Below, in pieces: positions 28,990-37,496 of a DNA stretch of 64,000 nt (position 1 is the stretch's first letter; the number at the start of each line of letters is the position of its first letter). The stretch is from Lentisphaerae bacterium RIFOXYA12_64_32 (lineage in GTDB: Bacteria > Verrucomicrobiota > Lentisphaeria > Oligosphaerales > YB12-FULL-65-16), in assembly GCA_001803235.1 (NCBI GenBank), contig MHBL01000027.1, positions 1 to 64,000 of the forward strand, in the 5' to 3' direction. Below the pieces are notes generated by a model. The model was not told where the DNA came from. It saw only the letters and a list, made by a program, of their open reading frames with translations, and ran no database searches. A program made the position numbers and the translations under genes.

Positions 28990-29144
28990 CAGGGCTGTTT
29001 CAAGATTCGTGACCGTCGCGTGCAGCGAGTACCCCCGGCGTGTCCCCACGCCGGGGGGGGCGGCCTGAGGACAGGCCGCCCCTACCGGGTATGCGCGGAG
29101 GCGTGGCCTTCCGAGACGTGGTGCCAGATCTTGAAACAGCCCTG
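28990..29144 (+). mobile_element. Miniature element R2, copy 1, with 17-bp terminal repeats and 9-bp duplication
   Basis: The ends CAGGGCTGTTTCAAGAT (28990-29006) and ATCTTGAAACAGCCCTG (29128-29144) are perfect inverted repeats. The 9-mer GGAGGGCGT directly flanks both ends (28981-28989 and 29145-29153), a perfect target-site duplication. The 155-bp interior carries two adjacent hairpins (CCCCCGGCGTG...CACGCCGGGGG and GGCGGCCTG...CAGGCCGCC) and no coding region. The CAGGG terminus with an 8-10 bp duplication recalls the ISAs1 family, from memory. A second copy in opposite orientation lies at 34326-34482. The element occupies part of the spacer 28890-29311, which has no gene. Confidence 0.88.
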
Positions 29145-29311
29145 GGAGGGCGTCAGGGCTGACCAAGTCAGCGCCCGGCGACGCCGCTTTGGCTGTAGTG
29201 CGTTGCGCGGGCAAAGCGCCTCAGCCAAAGCGGTGTCGCGCCGCCCGTGGCGGACTTGCCCCCGCGCTCCATAGGGTGATGTCGCCGAGAACCTTAGTCG
29301 CATTGAAGCCA

Positions 29312-30190
29312 TCACATCCCTTTGCCGGCGGCGAAACGGCCGGGCGGGGTGCCGGTCATTTTGCGGAAGACCCGCATGAAGTAGCACACGTCGTCGAATC
29401 CCACCTCCGCCGCGGTCTGCTTGATCCCGATCCCTTGGCTCAGCAATTCTTTGGCGCGCGAGACGCGCATGGCGTTGACAAACTCGCGGGGGCTGCGGCC
29501 GCTGTAGGCGTGGAAGAGACGCCGGAAGTGCGTCGGGCTGACGTGGAAGGTGCGGGCCAGTTCCGGGATGGACAGGTCCTGGGCGTAGTTGCGGGTGACG
29601 AACTCGATGACCTGCTCGCCCAGGCGCGCCGCGGAACGCGCCGCGGCGCTGTGGCGGTGTGCCTCGAACAGATCGAGCACCAACCGCAGAACGGCCAGTT
29701 TGCGCTGCAGCACGGCAGCCAGGTCCTCACTGGCCATGACCTTCAGCAATGCGAAGTACGCTTGGTTTACGGCATTGCTGCAACCGCGCAACAGCGGCCT
29801 GCCGGGCGGGGGGAGGTAGCCGAGTCCCTGCAGGGCTGCCGCTTCCGGGCCGTTCCAGACGATCCAGCGCGAGTACCACTCGGTGTCGGGTTGGTAGGAC
29901 GCGGGCTCATCGGGCGCCAGGAGAATGACGTCGCCCGGCTGAACACGGTGCGTGCCGGCATGCTGGGTGACGAGCGTGCCGGCGCCGCTCTCCACCAGCA
30001 CGGCGGCGAACTGGCCCAGGAGTCGCAACCGGGGAGCTCCCGGTCGGTGCCGGTCCGTGCCCGCACCGATGCGGTCAACCCAGAGCCCGACCGTGCGTTC
30101 CGCACCGGTCGGGGTCCGGAACCGCGTCTCGCGATACACCGGCAGAGATGTCATGGTTGATTTGTCCATAATGCCAGTCGGTTTATCCAT
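29312..30190 (-). CDS. AraC-family transcriptional regulator (locus 2)
   Basis: The 292-residue protein has an N-terminal cupin-like sensor (about residues 45-105, with HRVQPGDVILLAPDEPASY) and a C-terminal double helix-turn-helix. The first motif is LSIPELARTFHVSPTHFRRLF and the second GFDDVCYFMRVFRKMTGTPP. It is divergent from an intact UroD-family gene and is the likely regulator of that gene and perhaps of its own. The start is uncertain: ATG 30190 lies only about 12 bases after a perfect -10 box, and ATGs at 30169 and 30154 are alternatives. None has a clear ribosome binding site. Confidence 0.92.
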   Translation of the reverse strand: MDKPTGIMDKSTMTSLPVYRETRFRTPTGAERTVGLWVDRIGAGTDRHRPGAPRLRLLGQFAAVLVESGAGTLVTQHAGTHRVQPGDVILLAPDEPASYQPDTEWYSRWIVWNGPEAAALQGLGYLPPPGRPLLRGCSNAVNQAYFALLKVMASEDLAAVLQRKLAVLRLVLDLFEAHRHSAAARSAARLGEQVIEFVTRNYAQDLSIPELARTFHVSPTHFRRLFHAYSGRSPREFVNAMRVSRAKELLSQGIGIKQTAAEVGFDDVCYFMRVFRKMTGTPPGRFAAGKGM

Positions 30191-30229
30191 TGCTGAACCC
30201 TATTATAAGTGCGATATTCGCAATGTAAT
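30190..30229. promoter_or_regulatory. Divergent AraC/UroD promoters with shared palindrome
   Basis: On the minus strand a perfect TATAAT (30202-30207) is preceded at 16 bp by ATTACA (30224-30229) and would drive the AraC gene. On the plus strand TTGCTG (30190-30195), 17 bp and GATATT (30213-30218) could drive the UroD gene. The palindrome TGCGATATTCGCA (30210-30222) lies in the spacer of the first and covers the -10 of the second, so one protein bound there could control both. Confidence 0.5.
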
Positions 30230-30292
30230 CGTGGAACGTGAGCTGGCTACTTGGCGTGGTCGAAAAATGAATCAATGGAGGAGAGCCATAAC

Positions 30293-31432
30293 ATGACATC
30301 GCGCGAGAGATTCCTTGAGACCGTCCTGTTCGGCAAGCCGGATCGCATTCCATTGGCCCCGGGTGGCGGGCGCAAGTCGACGCTGGAAACCTGGCACACA
30401 CAGGGGTTGCCCGCGGACGTGAAGAACTACGTCGACTACGCCTACCGCCAAGTGGGAGGCAAGCTGGATTGGGGGAAGGGCGGCCCCGGTTTCGGCGTGA
30501 GTGAGCGCATGATTCCCGAGTTCGAGGAGAAGCTGATCGAGGAGCGCGAGAACTCGCGCGTCGTGCAGGACTGGAAGGGGAATGTGTGCGAGATCGGCAA
30601 GGAGTTCACGGTCGAGTACCTGCGCAACGCGATCGATTTCGTGACCCGGCGCTGGATCAAGTGCCCGGTTGAGTCGTGGGCCGACTGGGCGGACATGAAG
30701 CGGCGTTACGACGCGCAGGACCCGGCGCGATTGCCGAAGAACGCGGTTGAACTCGGGAACCAGCTCCGCAATCGCGACTGGCCGGTCGAGGTTCATTTCT
30801 CCGGGCCGTTCTGGCAGTTGCGCGAGTGGCTCGGGTTCGAGAACCTGTGCATGCTGTTCTACGACGACCCGAAACTGGCGCGCGACATGATCCGGTTCTG
30901 GGAGGACCACGTGGCCGTGCTGCTGCAGCGCATCTTCCAGCACGTTACTCCGGACGTGGTGCACATTTCCGAGGACATGGCGTACAAGAGTTTCTCGATG
31001 ATTTCACCCCAGATGGCGCGCGAGTTTCTGTTGCCTACCTGGAAGCGCTGGGGCGAGGTGGTGCGCGCTGCGGGCGTGCCGGTCTACGCGGTGGACTCCG
31101 ACGGCTACATCGGCGAGCTGATTCCGCTGTGGATCGAGGCGGGTGTCAACCTCTGCGACCCGATCGAAGTGGCGGCCGGCAACGACATTGTGGCTTTCCG
31201 CAAGCAGTTCGGAAAGAAGATGGCCTACCGCGGCGGCGTGGACAAGCGCGCCATGGCCAAAGGCGGCAAGGTCATCGAAGCGGAGATGGCGCGTATTATG
31301 CCGGTGATCGAAGACGGCGGGTTCATCCCCGGCTGCGACCACGGCGTGCCCTCAGACGTGTCCTGGCCGAACTACGTCAACTATGTGCGCCTGCTGGCCC
31401 GTGCGACCGGTTGGTTGGACGGGAAGGCGTGA
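30293..31432 (+). CDS. Uroporphyrinogen-decarboxylase-like protein
   Basis: The 379-residue product belongs to the UroD/MtaA/CmuA superfamily of TIM-barrel enzymes, which includes haem-pathway decarboxylases and corrinoid-dependent methyltransferases. It opens with MTSRERFLETVLFGKPDRIP and contains VEVHFSGPFWQLREWLGFENL, the VVHISEDMAYKSFSMISPQM segment, and a closing GGFIPGCDHGVPSDVSWPNY. The last stretch is close to the CxH-type C-terminus seen in methyltransferase-like members. It is unlikely to be the haem enzyme, since no other haem gene is near. The start at ATG 30293 follows GGAGGAGAG. With its AraC partner it is probably a carbon-source-induced enzyme; its reaction is unknown. Confidence 0.88.
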   Translation: MTSRERFLETVLFGKPDRIPLAPGGGRKSTLETWHTQGLPADVKNYVDYAYRQVGGKLDWGKGGPGFGVSERMIPEFEEKLIEERENSRVVQDWKGNVCEIGKEFTVEYLRNAIDFVTRRWIKCPVESWADWADMKRRYDAQDPARLPKNAVELGNQLRNRDWPVEVHFSGPFWQLREWLGFENLCMLFYDDPKLARDMIRFWEDHVAVLLQRIFQHVTPDVVHISEDMAYKSFSMISPQMAREFLLPTWKRWGEVVRAAGVPVYAVDSDGYIGELIPLWIEAGVNLCDPIEVAAGNDIVAFRKQFGKKMAYRGGVDKRAMAKGGKVIEAEMARIMPVIEDGGFIPGCDHGVPSDVSWPNYVNYVRLLARATGWLDGKA

Positions 31433-31549
31433 GGGGAAGACGTGCGTGGGTGTGGGGGTGCGTGGGTACGTGAGTGGGGGGGGGGGAGAGTCCGGATGGT
31501 GGGCTCGGTTCGAGATGTACGGCGACCAAGACCTCCCCCACTCCCCCAC

Positions 31550-32590
31550 TCACACACTCCCCGCTCTCGGTGGTGGCGTGGCGAGGTCTGAGATGGCGTC
31601 GCTGGACGGGATGGTGGGGCGCGTAAGGTTCAGGCGTAGTGCGCTGTTGACGCGCAGGATTTCCTCGGCGACCTCCAGCGCGCGGAGGCCCTGTCTGCCG
31701 CTGACGCGCGGTTCGGGCAACTGGCCGGTCTGTTTGAATTCCGCGACGCACCGGCAGAAGTCTTCCAGTTCGGCTTTCAGGGCGTTGGCCTCGTGGACCG
31801 GCACGGGAATGCGCTGGATGCCTGTCTTGCTCAGGGCGGCCAATTCGCCTTTCTGCTCCTGGTAGTCCAGGGACAGGTAGGCCACGCGCTTGAAGACACG
31901 GATCTTGCGCATGCGTTCCTGACTGACCCGGCTGGCGGTGAGGTTGGCGACACAGCCGCTGCGGAACAGGATCCGGGCGTTGGCGATGTCTTCCGAAGGG
32001 CTGAGCACGGGCACGCCGATGGAGTCCACCCGCTCGATATCGCTGTTGACCAGGGACAGGACCACGTCGATATCGTGGATCATCAGGTCCAGCACGACAC
32101 TGACTTCCGTGCCGCGCGGCGGCAGTCCGGCGCGGGGCGGCGGGTAGGAGGCGAGGCGGTGTGCTTCGATGAAGAGCGGTTCGCCAGGCACTTGGGCGAG
32201 GCATTCGAGGACGGGGTTGAAACGCTCCACGTGCCCGACCTGGAGCACGAGACGGCGCGCCGCGGCCAAGTCCACAAGTTCCCGGGCCTGAGCGACCGTC
32301 TGCGTGATCGGCTTCTCGACCAGGATGTGCCGTCCCTTTTGCAGCAGGGGCAGCACGGTCTCGTGGTGGAGGTTGGTGGGGACGGCGACGCTGAGCGCTT
32401 CGGCGGCGTCGGCCAGGGCGATTGGGGTCTCGAAAACACGGGTCTGGAACTCGGCCGCCACCGCCTTGGCGGTCTCAGGGTTGCGGTCGTAGACCCCGAC
32501 CAACTCGGCGGCCTCGCACTCGCGGTACAACCGGGCATGATGCCGTCCGAGCGCGCCCACCCCAACGACTCCGACTCTAACTTTGTCCAT
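31550..32590 (-). CDS. Gfo/Idh/MocA-family oxidoreductase
   Basis: This NAD(P)-dependent sugar or cyclitol dehydrogenase-like protein has 346 residues. It begins with the dinucleotide-binding motif VRVGVVGVGALGRHHARLY and contains the conserved EKPITQTVAQARELV. The second conserved region, DLMIHDIDVVLSLV, carries the Asp and His typical of the family active site. The substrate cannot be inferred. The C-terminus (SDAISDLATPPPRAGSV) is longer than usual and unconserved. It is divergent from the DTW gene. Confidence 0.92.
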   Translation of the reverse strand: MDKVRVGVVGVGALGRHHARLYRECEAAELVGVYDRNPETAKAVAAEFQTRVFETPIALADAAEALSVAVPTNLHHETVLPLLQKGRHILVEKPITQTVAQARELVDLAAARRLVLQVGHVERFNPVLECLAQVPGEPLFIEAHRLASYPPPRAGLPPRGTEVSVVLDLMIHDIDVVLSLVNSDIERVDSIGVPVLSPSEDIANARILFRSGCVANLTASRVSQERMRKIRVFKRVAYLSLDYQEQKGELAALSKTGIQRIPVPVHEANALKAELEDFCRCVAEFKQTGQLPEPRVSGRQGLRALEVAEEILRVNSALRLNLTRPTIPSSDAISDLATPPPRAGSV

Positions 32591-32881
32591 GGTTCCGTCG
32601 CCCCCCTGGGTTTACGGTTGATACAGGCCGCGGTGTGCGTGCCAGCACCTGTACCATAGCGTGGATTCTCAGGGTTGCGCGCTCAAAGCGCGCGCCAGAA
32701 CGCGGTTGGCCCAAAAAGCGCGACCTGTGCAGTAAACGGAGCGAGGCCGGGTAGGTTGCGGGGCCGGCCCAGGCGGGGTTCCGCCTGACAGGGTCCTGGG
32801 ATCCGGCTTGGAGCACCGGGCTTGATAGAGGCTGCTGGTGTGGCCGACTGTGGGGCAGGCCCGCGGCATTTCGCACACTCC

Positions 32882-32910
32882 TTGCCCTTCCACCACATCT
32901 GAACTATCTT
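32882..32910 (+). promoter_or_regulatory. Promoter TTGCCC-17-TATCTT upstream of the DTW gene
   Basis: TTGCCC (32882-32887), a 17-bp spacer and TATCTT (32905-32910) precede ATG 33003 by about 92 nt. The surrounding bases, GAACTATCTTTTCCC followed by CGTGA and later CCTATCAG, are also shared with the acyltransferase promoter at 34.5 kb. The remainder of spacer 32591-32881 shows no gene. Confidence 0.62.
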
Positions 32911-33002
32911 TTCCCACGTGACCCGGAGAAGCGGTCTCCTATCAGCATATCCGCCACGCTTTCCGGGTGGGTCTGCACGATGCCAAGGACTCGAACCCGC
33001 AC

Positions 33003-34163
33003 ATGGCCCGAACCCTCTGCCCGCGCTGCGAAAGACCGCCCACCGTCTGCTATTGCGCGCACCTTCACGAGCTGCCGACACGCACCCGGGTCATTCTCCT
33101 GCAGCACCCGCGCGAACAACGAATGAAAGTGGGCACGGCGCGCATGGCGCATCTGTCGCTGCCGAACTCCGTGTTGCGGGTGGGGGTGGATTTTTCCGGT
33201 GATGCGGTGGTCAGGGCGGAACTGGGGGACCTGGCACAGGCATACGTGCTTTTCCCGAAGCCCGGCGCGCGCGATATTCGGGAACTGCGGGACGTGCCGG
33301 CCGTCAAGCTGGTCGTGCTTGACGGGACCTGGCGCGAGGCTCGGAAACTGCTGAAGCGGAACCCGTTTCTGCAACGGCTTCCGGCGGTCGCCTTTACCCC
33401 GACACAGCCGAGCGATTACCGGATCCGCAAGCAGCCCGCGGCGCATTGCCTGTCGACCATTGAAGCGCTGGCCGAGGCGCTCAGCCTGATCGAGCCGGAG
33501 GGGCTGGCGTGTGACCCCCTGTTGGCGCCGTTTCGGGCCATGGTCGAGCGCCAGCTTTGGTTCATAACGGAAGTGCACCGGGGGCGCTGTCGCCTCCTGC
33601 GCAAGCCGGTGATCCGAAACCCGCCTTTTGCCCGCTTGTGCCAGGATTACCCGCGGATCCTCTGCGTCCAGGGAGAAGCCAATGCGTGGGCGCTCAAGGA
33701 TCCCCACTATTGTGAGCCGAGTATCGTGTACTGGGTTGCGCACCGGCCCGCGAGCGGCGAGACGTACGAGGCGTTAATAAAGCCAACGGGGGCCATTGCG
33801 CCGATGACGCCGCGGCACAGCGGCCTGTCCGAAAACCAGCTCCTGGCGGGCGTGACTCGGGAGGCCTGGCAACGATCGTGGCAGGACTTTTTCCGACCCG
33901 ATGACCTGGTGCTGCAGTGGGGGTATTTCTACAGCGGCGTAGCGCAACGGGAAGGTCTGGCGCTGCCTGGCGTGCCGTTGGATCTGCGTGTCTTCTCGGC
34001 ACAGGCGCTGCGCCGTCGCTGCGGCACGATGGACGACTTGCTGAGGCGAGTCGGGGACGGTTGCGAGGTTGTGGATCTGGGACTTCAGGGCCGGGCCGGT
34101 CAGCGCCTGTCGGCACTGGTGGCGCTGGTCAAGGCACTGTCGTCAGACGGCGGTTCCGGGTAG
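33003..34163 (+). CDS. DTW-domain protein with additional C-terminal domain
   Basis: DTW-domain enzymes (TapT/YfiP type) transfer a 3-amino-3-carboxypropyl group to uridine in tRNA. Residues 1-190 of this 386-residue protein carry the family pattern: zinc-type cysteines in CPRCERPPTVCYCA, ILLQHPRE, and the name-giving VVLDGTWREARKL near residue 107. The usual protein ends near residue 200. Here about 185 residues follow. They look like a DnaQ-type DEDD exonuclease fold that has lost its acids: YEALIKPTGAIAPMTPRHSG resembles the usual LIxP...HTGI stretch, and VLQWGYFYSGVAQREGLALPG resembles the second motif. That resemblance is by eye and tentative. The start at ATG 33003 places the cysteines normally. 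Confidence 0.85.
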   Translation: MARTLCPRCERPPTVCYCAHLHELPTRTRVILLQHPREQRMKVGTARMAHLSLPNSVLRVGVDFSGDAVVRAELGDLAQAYVLFPKPGARDIRELRDVPAVKLVVLDGTWREARKLLKRNPFLQRLPAVAFTPTQPSDYRIRKQPAAHCLSTIEALAEALSLIEPEGLACDPLLAPFRAMVERQLWFITEVHRGRCRLLRKPVIRNPPFARLCQDYPRILCVQGEANAWALKDPHYCEPSIVYWVAHRPASGETYEALIKPTGAIAPMTPRHSGLSENQLLAGVTREAWQRSWQDFFRPDDLVLQWGYFYSGVAQREGLALPGVPLDLRVFSAQALRRRCGTMDDLLRRVGDGCEVVDLGLQGRAGQRLSALVALVKALSSDGGSG

Positions 34164-34325
34164 TTGCCCGCAACGCGCATGTTTGAAAAAGATCGACCCG
34201 CGCAAAGAGCGGGAACAGGGACACGACACCTTCTGGACGTACGGTTGGCACCCCCCGCCCGGACCGTCCGTCCCTCCCGCCTGGGCCGGTTGCCGGCCCA
34301 GGCAGGAGGAAAGGGCACGCAATTC

Positions 34326-34482
34326 CAGGGCTGTTTCAAGATCGGGTCACGCCGCATGGGAACGCTCCGTATCGACGCGCGTTCAGTAGGGCCGGCCTGT
34401 CCCCAGGCCGGCCCCCCCCGGCGTGGGGACACGCCGGGGGTACTTGTCGGTCCCGCAGGCGGAGAATCTTGAAACAGCCCTG
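34326..34482 (-). mobile_element. Miniature element R2, copy 2, inverted
   Basis: The ends at 34326-34342 and 34466-34482 are identical to those of copy 1 (CAGGGCTGTTTCAAGAT and its complement). The 9-mer ACGCAATTC flanks both sides exactly (34317-34325 and 34483-34491). The core hairpins match copy 1 in reverse orientation, while the stretches between ends and core have diverged. It lies in the 455-bp spacer after the DTW gene, which contains no gene. Confidence 0.88.
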
Positions 34483-34500
34483 ACGCAATTCCCCCAGCCC

Positions 34501-34529
34501 TTGCACGTCCACTGCTCCCGAACTATCTT
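34501..34529 (+). promoter_or_regulatory. Promoter TTGCAC-17-TATCTT upstream of the acyltransferase gene
   Basis: TTGCAC (34501-34506), 17 bp, TATCTT (34524-34529). It starts 10 bp after the right duplication of the R2 element. The leader to ATG 34619 would be about 83 nt. Confidence 0.62.
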
Positions 34530-34618
34530 CTCCCTCGTGAGACCGGACAGCCATTTCCTATCAGTTCATCTTCTGGACATGCTTCAGGCTCCGATCAAGA
34601 AACGTGATTGCCGCGCTT

Positions 34619-35443
34619 ATGACCTATTCGATCCTGCCGACATCGGGTGAGCATGCTTGGATTCTCGCCATCTTCCTGCCGCTCCTGGCGGGGATCGCGA
34701 TCGTCTGGGTTTTGTGGCGCTGCTTTCGCTACTTGACTGGCCCGAGCGGCGGGAATGACGGAAAGCTTGCCAGAACCGAGGGGTCTTACGCGTTTGTCCT
34801 GTGCGTCAAGGTGGTGGTACGTATTGGAATGGGACTCTACAATCGCCTGCGTTTCGAGGGGGTCGAGCATATTCCTCTCGTGGGGCCGGTCATGGTCGTG
34901 GCAAATCACTCCAGCATGGTCGATGGATTCCTGATCGGAACCGGTGTTCCGCGCCCAACGCACATCATGGTGAAGCGAGAGGCATTTGAGAATCCCGTCA
35001 AGAGCTGGTTTCTGCGCAAGACTCTGGCGTTCCCGGTCGATCGGGAACGTCCTGATCGAACTGCCGCCAAATGTGCCCTCAGAGTTTTGCAGAACGGCGA
35101 GGCCCTCGGGATGTTCCCCGAAGGAACAAGAACGGTTCTGGGAAAAGTCCGGCCATTCAAGCCTGGTGCGATTCGTTTTGCGATCAAGTTCAAGGCGCCG
35201 ATCATTCCTGGCTATCTTGCCAATACCCATCGCTGGATGCCGGATGGTTGCGTATTCCCAAGAGCAGTTCCCATCACGGTGAAGTTCGGCGAGAAGCTCG
35301 ATGTCGCGGCAATGCTTGCTGCCGGGAAGACCGAAGACGAAATCCAGCATGAACTGTATGAGCGGGTTTGTGCTCTTGGCCGCGAGGTCTCCGGCGAGGA
35401 CGTCCGAGATCTCAGCGCCGAAGCCGGTGCTCACTCGGCATGA
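34619..35443 (+). CDS. PlsC-type 1-acylglycerol-3-phosphate acyltransferase
   Basis: This membrane enzyme family transfers an acyl chain to lysophosphatidate to make phosphatidate. The 274-residue product has an N-terminal membrane helix (WILAIFLPLLAGIAIVWVLW). The acyltransferase signature is the H-x4-D motif NHSSMVDGFLIG (His97), followed by the glycerol-phosphate-binding MFPEGTRT and the downstream IIPGYLANT. ATG 34619 is chosen; GTG 34604 is in frame and would add five residues. Other LPLAT-type substrates are possible. Confidence 0.88.
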   Translation: MTYSILPTSGEHAWILAIFLPLLAGIAIVWVLWRCFRYLTGPSGGNDGKLARTEGSYAFVLCVKVVVRIGMGLYNRLRFEGVEHIPLVGPVMVVANHSSMVDGFLIGTGVPRPTHIMVKREAFENPVKSWFLRKTLAFPVDRERPDRTAAKCALRVLQNGEALGMFPEGTRTVLGKVRPFKPGAIRFAIKFKAPIIPGYLANTHRWMPDGCVFPRAVPITVKFGEKLDVAAMLAAGKTEDEIQHELYERVCALGREVSGEDVRDLSAEAGAHSA

Positions 35444-35519
35444 ACGAATCCGCCCGCTTGCGCATCGCGACCGCGGGCCGCAGGGGGAAGCGTAGGCGCC
35501 TGGGATAGGGGAAAAGAAA

Positions 35520-35595
<76 letters not shown>

Positions 35596-35658
35596 TCAAA
35601 CACGGAACCCAAACATATTCGGCTTGGGACAAGTGTCAAGCGCAGGGATGAAAAAAGT

Positions 35659-35915
35659 GATCTGTGCGGGTAAATCCGGCTTTGCGGGACGGCGCCCTCA
35701 CGCGGACAGGCATCGGGAACGGCGCCGCTCGTAGTGGTGTCGCAGTCCCGGCGGTTGTCCGCCGGGCAAGACACCATCCCCGCGCCGCGCCGTCGTAACA
35801 CGCCGGATGGGCTCTTGGCGCTCCACTTCGTTCCGCGCACTGCGAGCCCACTACGAACAGGCGCAACCTGGCGCCCATGGCGGGGCATCTCTCACGATTC
35901 ACCGCCGCACATCCC
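35659..35915 (+). mobile_element. Dispersed element R1, copy C, overlapping the end of an oxidoreductase gene
   Basis: The left end GATCTGTGCGGGTAAATCC matches the left end of copy A. The interior aligns with copy A over most of its length in opposite orientation. The right end is eroded but still recognisable (CTCTCACGATTCACCGCCGCACAT), and it overlaps the last codons and stop of the minus-strand oxidoreductase. No flanking duplication was found. It fills the spacer between that gene and the tRNA. Confidence 0.62.
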
Positions 35916-37178
35916 CTGCACGGCGATGGGTGCGCCCTGGCGCTGGATGCTGGCGTTGGCGGCCAGGCCGACGAGGACGGCTTGGATTCCTTCTTCCAGC
36001 GGCGCCTTCTGGCGCAGTGGGTCGGGGATGATGCTGTCGCCGAACAGGTACTCGCGCAGCTTCGGGTCTGAGCCGCCATGGCCGCCGGTGGCGGGTGGTG
36101 CGGTGATTTCCAGGCGCTTCCGTTCCCGTGGCAGGTACAGGTGCGACTTCTGGTATGAGCCGGCGTCCTCACCGTCGTTGGCCAGGCTGCCCTTGCCGTC
36201 GTTCTGCGTGTTGCCGACGGCCCAACTCGTGCCGTAGCGGTGGAAGATCTCGATGCGGCCCAGGGTGCCTTCAATGGCGACGCGCATGCTCTCGTAAGCG
36301 GCGTAGGCGACGAGCGAATAGTTTGCGACCACGCCATTGCGGTAGGCGATCGAGGCGCTGATGGTGTCGGTGATGTCGATGCGCGGGTCGAACACGCAGC
36401 CGTCGCGGAAGTAGCCGTCCACGACTTCGGGTTCCTTGTACATAATGCGCATGCGTTCGCTCTTGAACACGTCGGCGTAGAACTCGCACGTGCCGGTGTG
36501 CGGGCAGTCGGAACAGCGGTTGCCGTGGAATGGGCCGTTGCTGCCGTAGAAGGCCTGGCGGCCGAGCGCGGTCACCGTCTCCGGGACCGAATCGGCGAAC
36601 CAGTTGACGATGTCGAAGTGGTGCGAGGACTTGTGGATCAGCAGTCCGGCGCTGTTCTCCATGAACCGGTGCCAGCGCCGGAAATAGTCCGCGCCGTGGT
36701 AGCGGTCGAGTGTTTCCGCGAAACTGATGTGCAGGATCTTGCCGATGGCGCCGTTCACCAGGTGCTGCTTGATGACCTCAATGTCCGGGACGAACCGCAT
36801 GTTGTGGGTGACGTAGCCCTTGGCCGTGCTGCGGGCGGCGGCGGCGCGGATGGCGCGGATGTGGTCCACGCTCGTGCAGAGTGGCTTCTCGGAGTACGTC
36901 ATGCAGCCGGCGTCCAGCGCCTTGACCACGTACTGGGCGTGGGTCGAGTCCTTGCTGGTGACGACGACCGCATCGGGGCGCGCCTTGCGCAGCATCTCGT
37001 CGAAGTCCGTGTACATCGGCAGGTTGGCGCCGAGGAGCCGGTTGCAGGCTTCCATGCGCTTGGGGTTCGAGTCGTGAATTCCCACGATCTCGACACGGCC
37101 GGCGAACTCCTTGATGATCGTAGCGGCATAGCTGTCCGTGCCTCTGCCGCCGACGCCGACGATGACAAAACGCTTCAT
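35892..37178 (-). CDS. Gfo/Idh/MocA-family oxidoreductase with a cysteine cluster
   Basis: The 428-residue protein begins with the NAD(P)-binding motif MKRFVIVGVGGRGTDSYA and contains YSEKPLCTSVDHIRAIR and the family His pair in HKSSHHFDIVNWF. It is longer than the usual 340-390 residues because of an insert around 215-245. This carries CSDCPHTGTCEFY, three cysteines in a C-x2-C-x5-C arrangement that may bind metal. The final residues (about GMCGGES) and the TGA stop fall within an R1 element, so the original C-terminus has probably been replaced. The sugar substrate is unknown. Confidence 0.9.
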   Translation of the reverse strand: MKRFVIVGVGGRGTDSYAATIIKEFAGRVEIVGIHDSNPKRMEACNRLLGANLPMYTDFDEMLRKARPDAVVVTSKDSTHAQYVVKALDAGCMTYSEKPLCTSVDHIRAIRAAAARSTAKGYVTHNMRFVPDIEVIKQHLVNGAIGKILHISFAETLDRYHGADYFRRWHRFMENSAGLLIHKSSHHFDIVNWFADSVPETVTALGRQAFYGSNGPFHGNRCSDCPHTGTCEFYADVFKSERMRIMYKEPEVVDGYFRDGCVFDPRIDITDTISASIAYRNGVVANYSLVAYAAYESMRVAIEGTLGRIEIFHRYGTSWAVGNTQNDGKGSLANDGEDAGSYQKSHLYLPRERKRLEITAPPATGGHGGSDPKLREYLFGDSIIPDPLRQKAPLEEGIQAVLVGLAANASIQRQGAPIAVQGMCGGES

Positions 37179-37346
37179 GGTTCTAACCTCCGGTTGCCTT
37201 CGATCTCACTTCTGCGTACGCTCCGACTCCGGCTGCGCCCCCTCCCTGTGGAGGATGAGCGGGAGCTGGAGCCATTTTGACGTGTGCGTACAAGTCCGGT
37301 GTCGCGAGAGTCCGGTTGTGGTGGCACGGCGTGTCCAGCGCCGAAG

Positions 37347-37444
37347 CAGGTTGCGCGGGCCGGTCCCCGGCCGAGGTCCTCGGTTCGGGGCGAACCGACG
37401 CACCGCGCTGCGGTCCCAGAGGTCCCGCGCCACTGCCGTTCCGC
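37347..37444. repeat. Dispersed repeat R4, copy 1
   Basis: About 97 bp align with 51150-51247 at roughly four matches in five by eye. Shared runs include GGGCCGGTCCC and GAGGTCCCGCGCCACTGCCG. It lies in the 318-bp spacer between an oxidoreductase and the secretin-like gene, which has no gene of its own. Confidence 0.6.
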
Positions 37445-37496
37445 GCACGATCCGCGGCCGTGGGGGGCACGACGAACGGGCATACATTCCAGTCGC

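Noticed and set aside
30293-31432. Haem-biosynthetic uroporphyrinogen decarboxylase (hemE)
   Set aside because: The N-terminus and C-terminus fit the methyltransferase-like branch of the superfamily, no other haem gene is near, and the gene sits with an AraC regulator.
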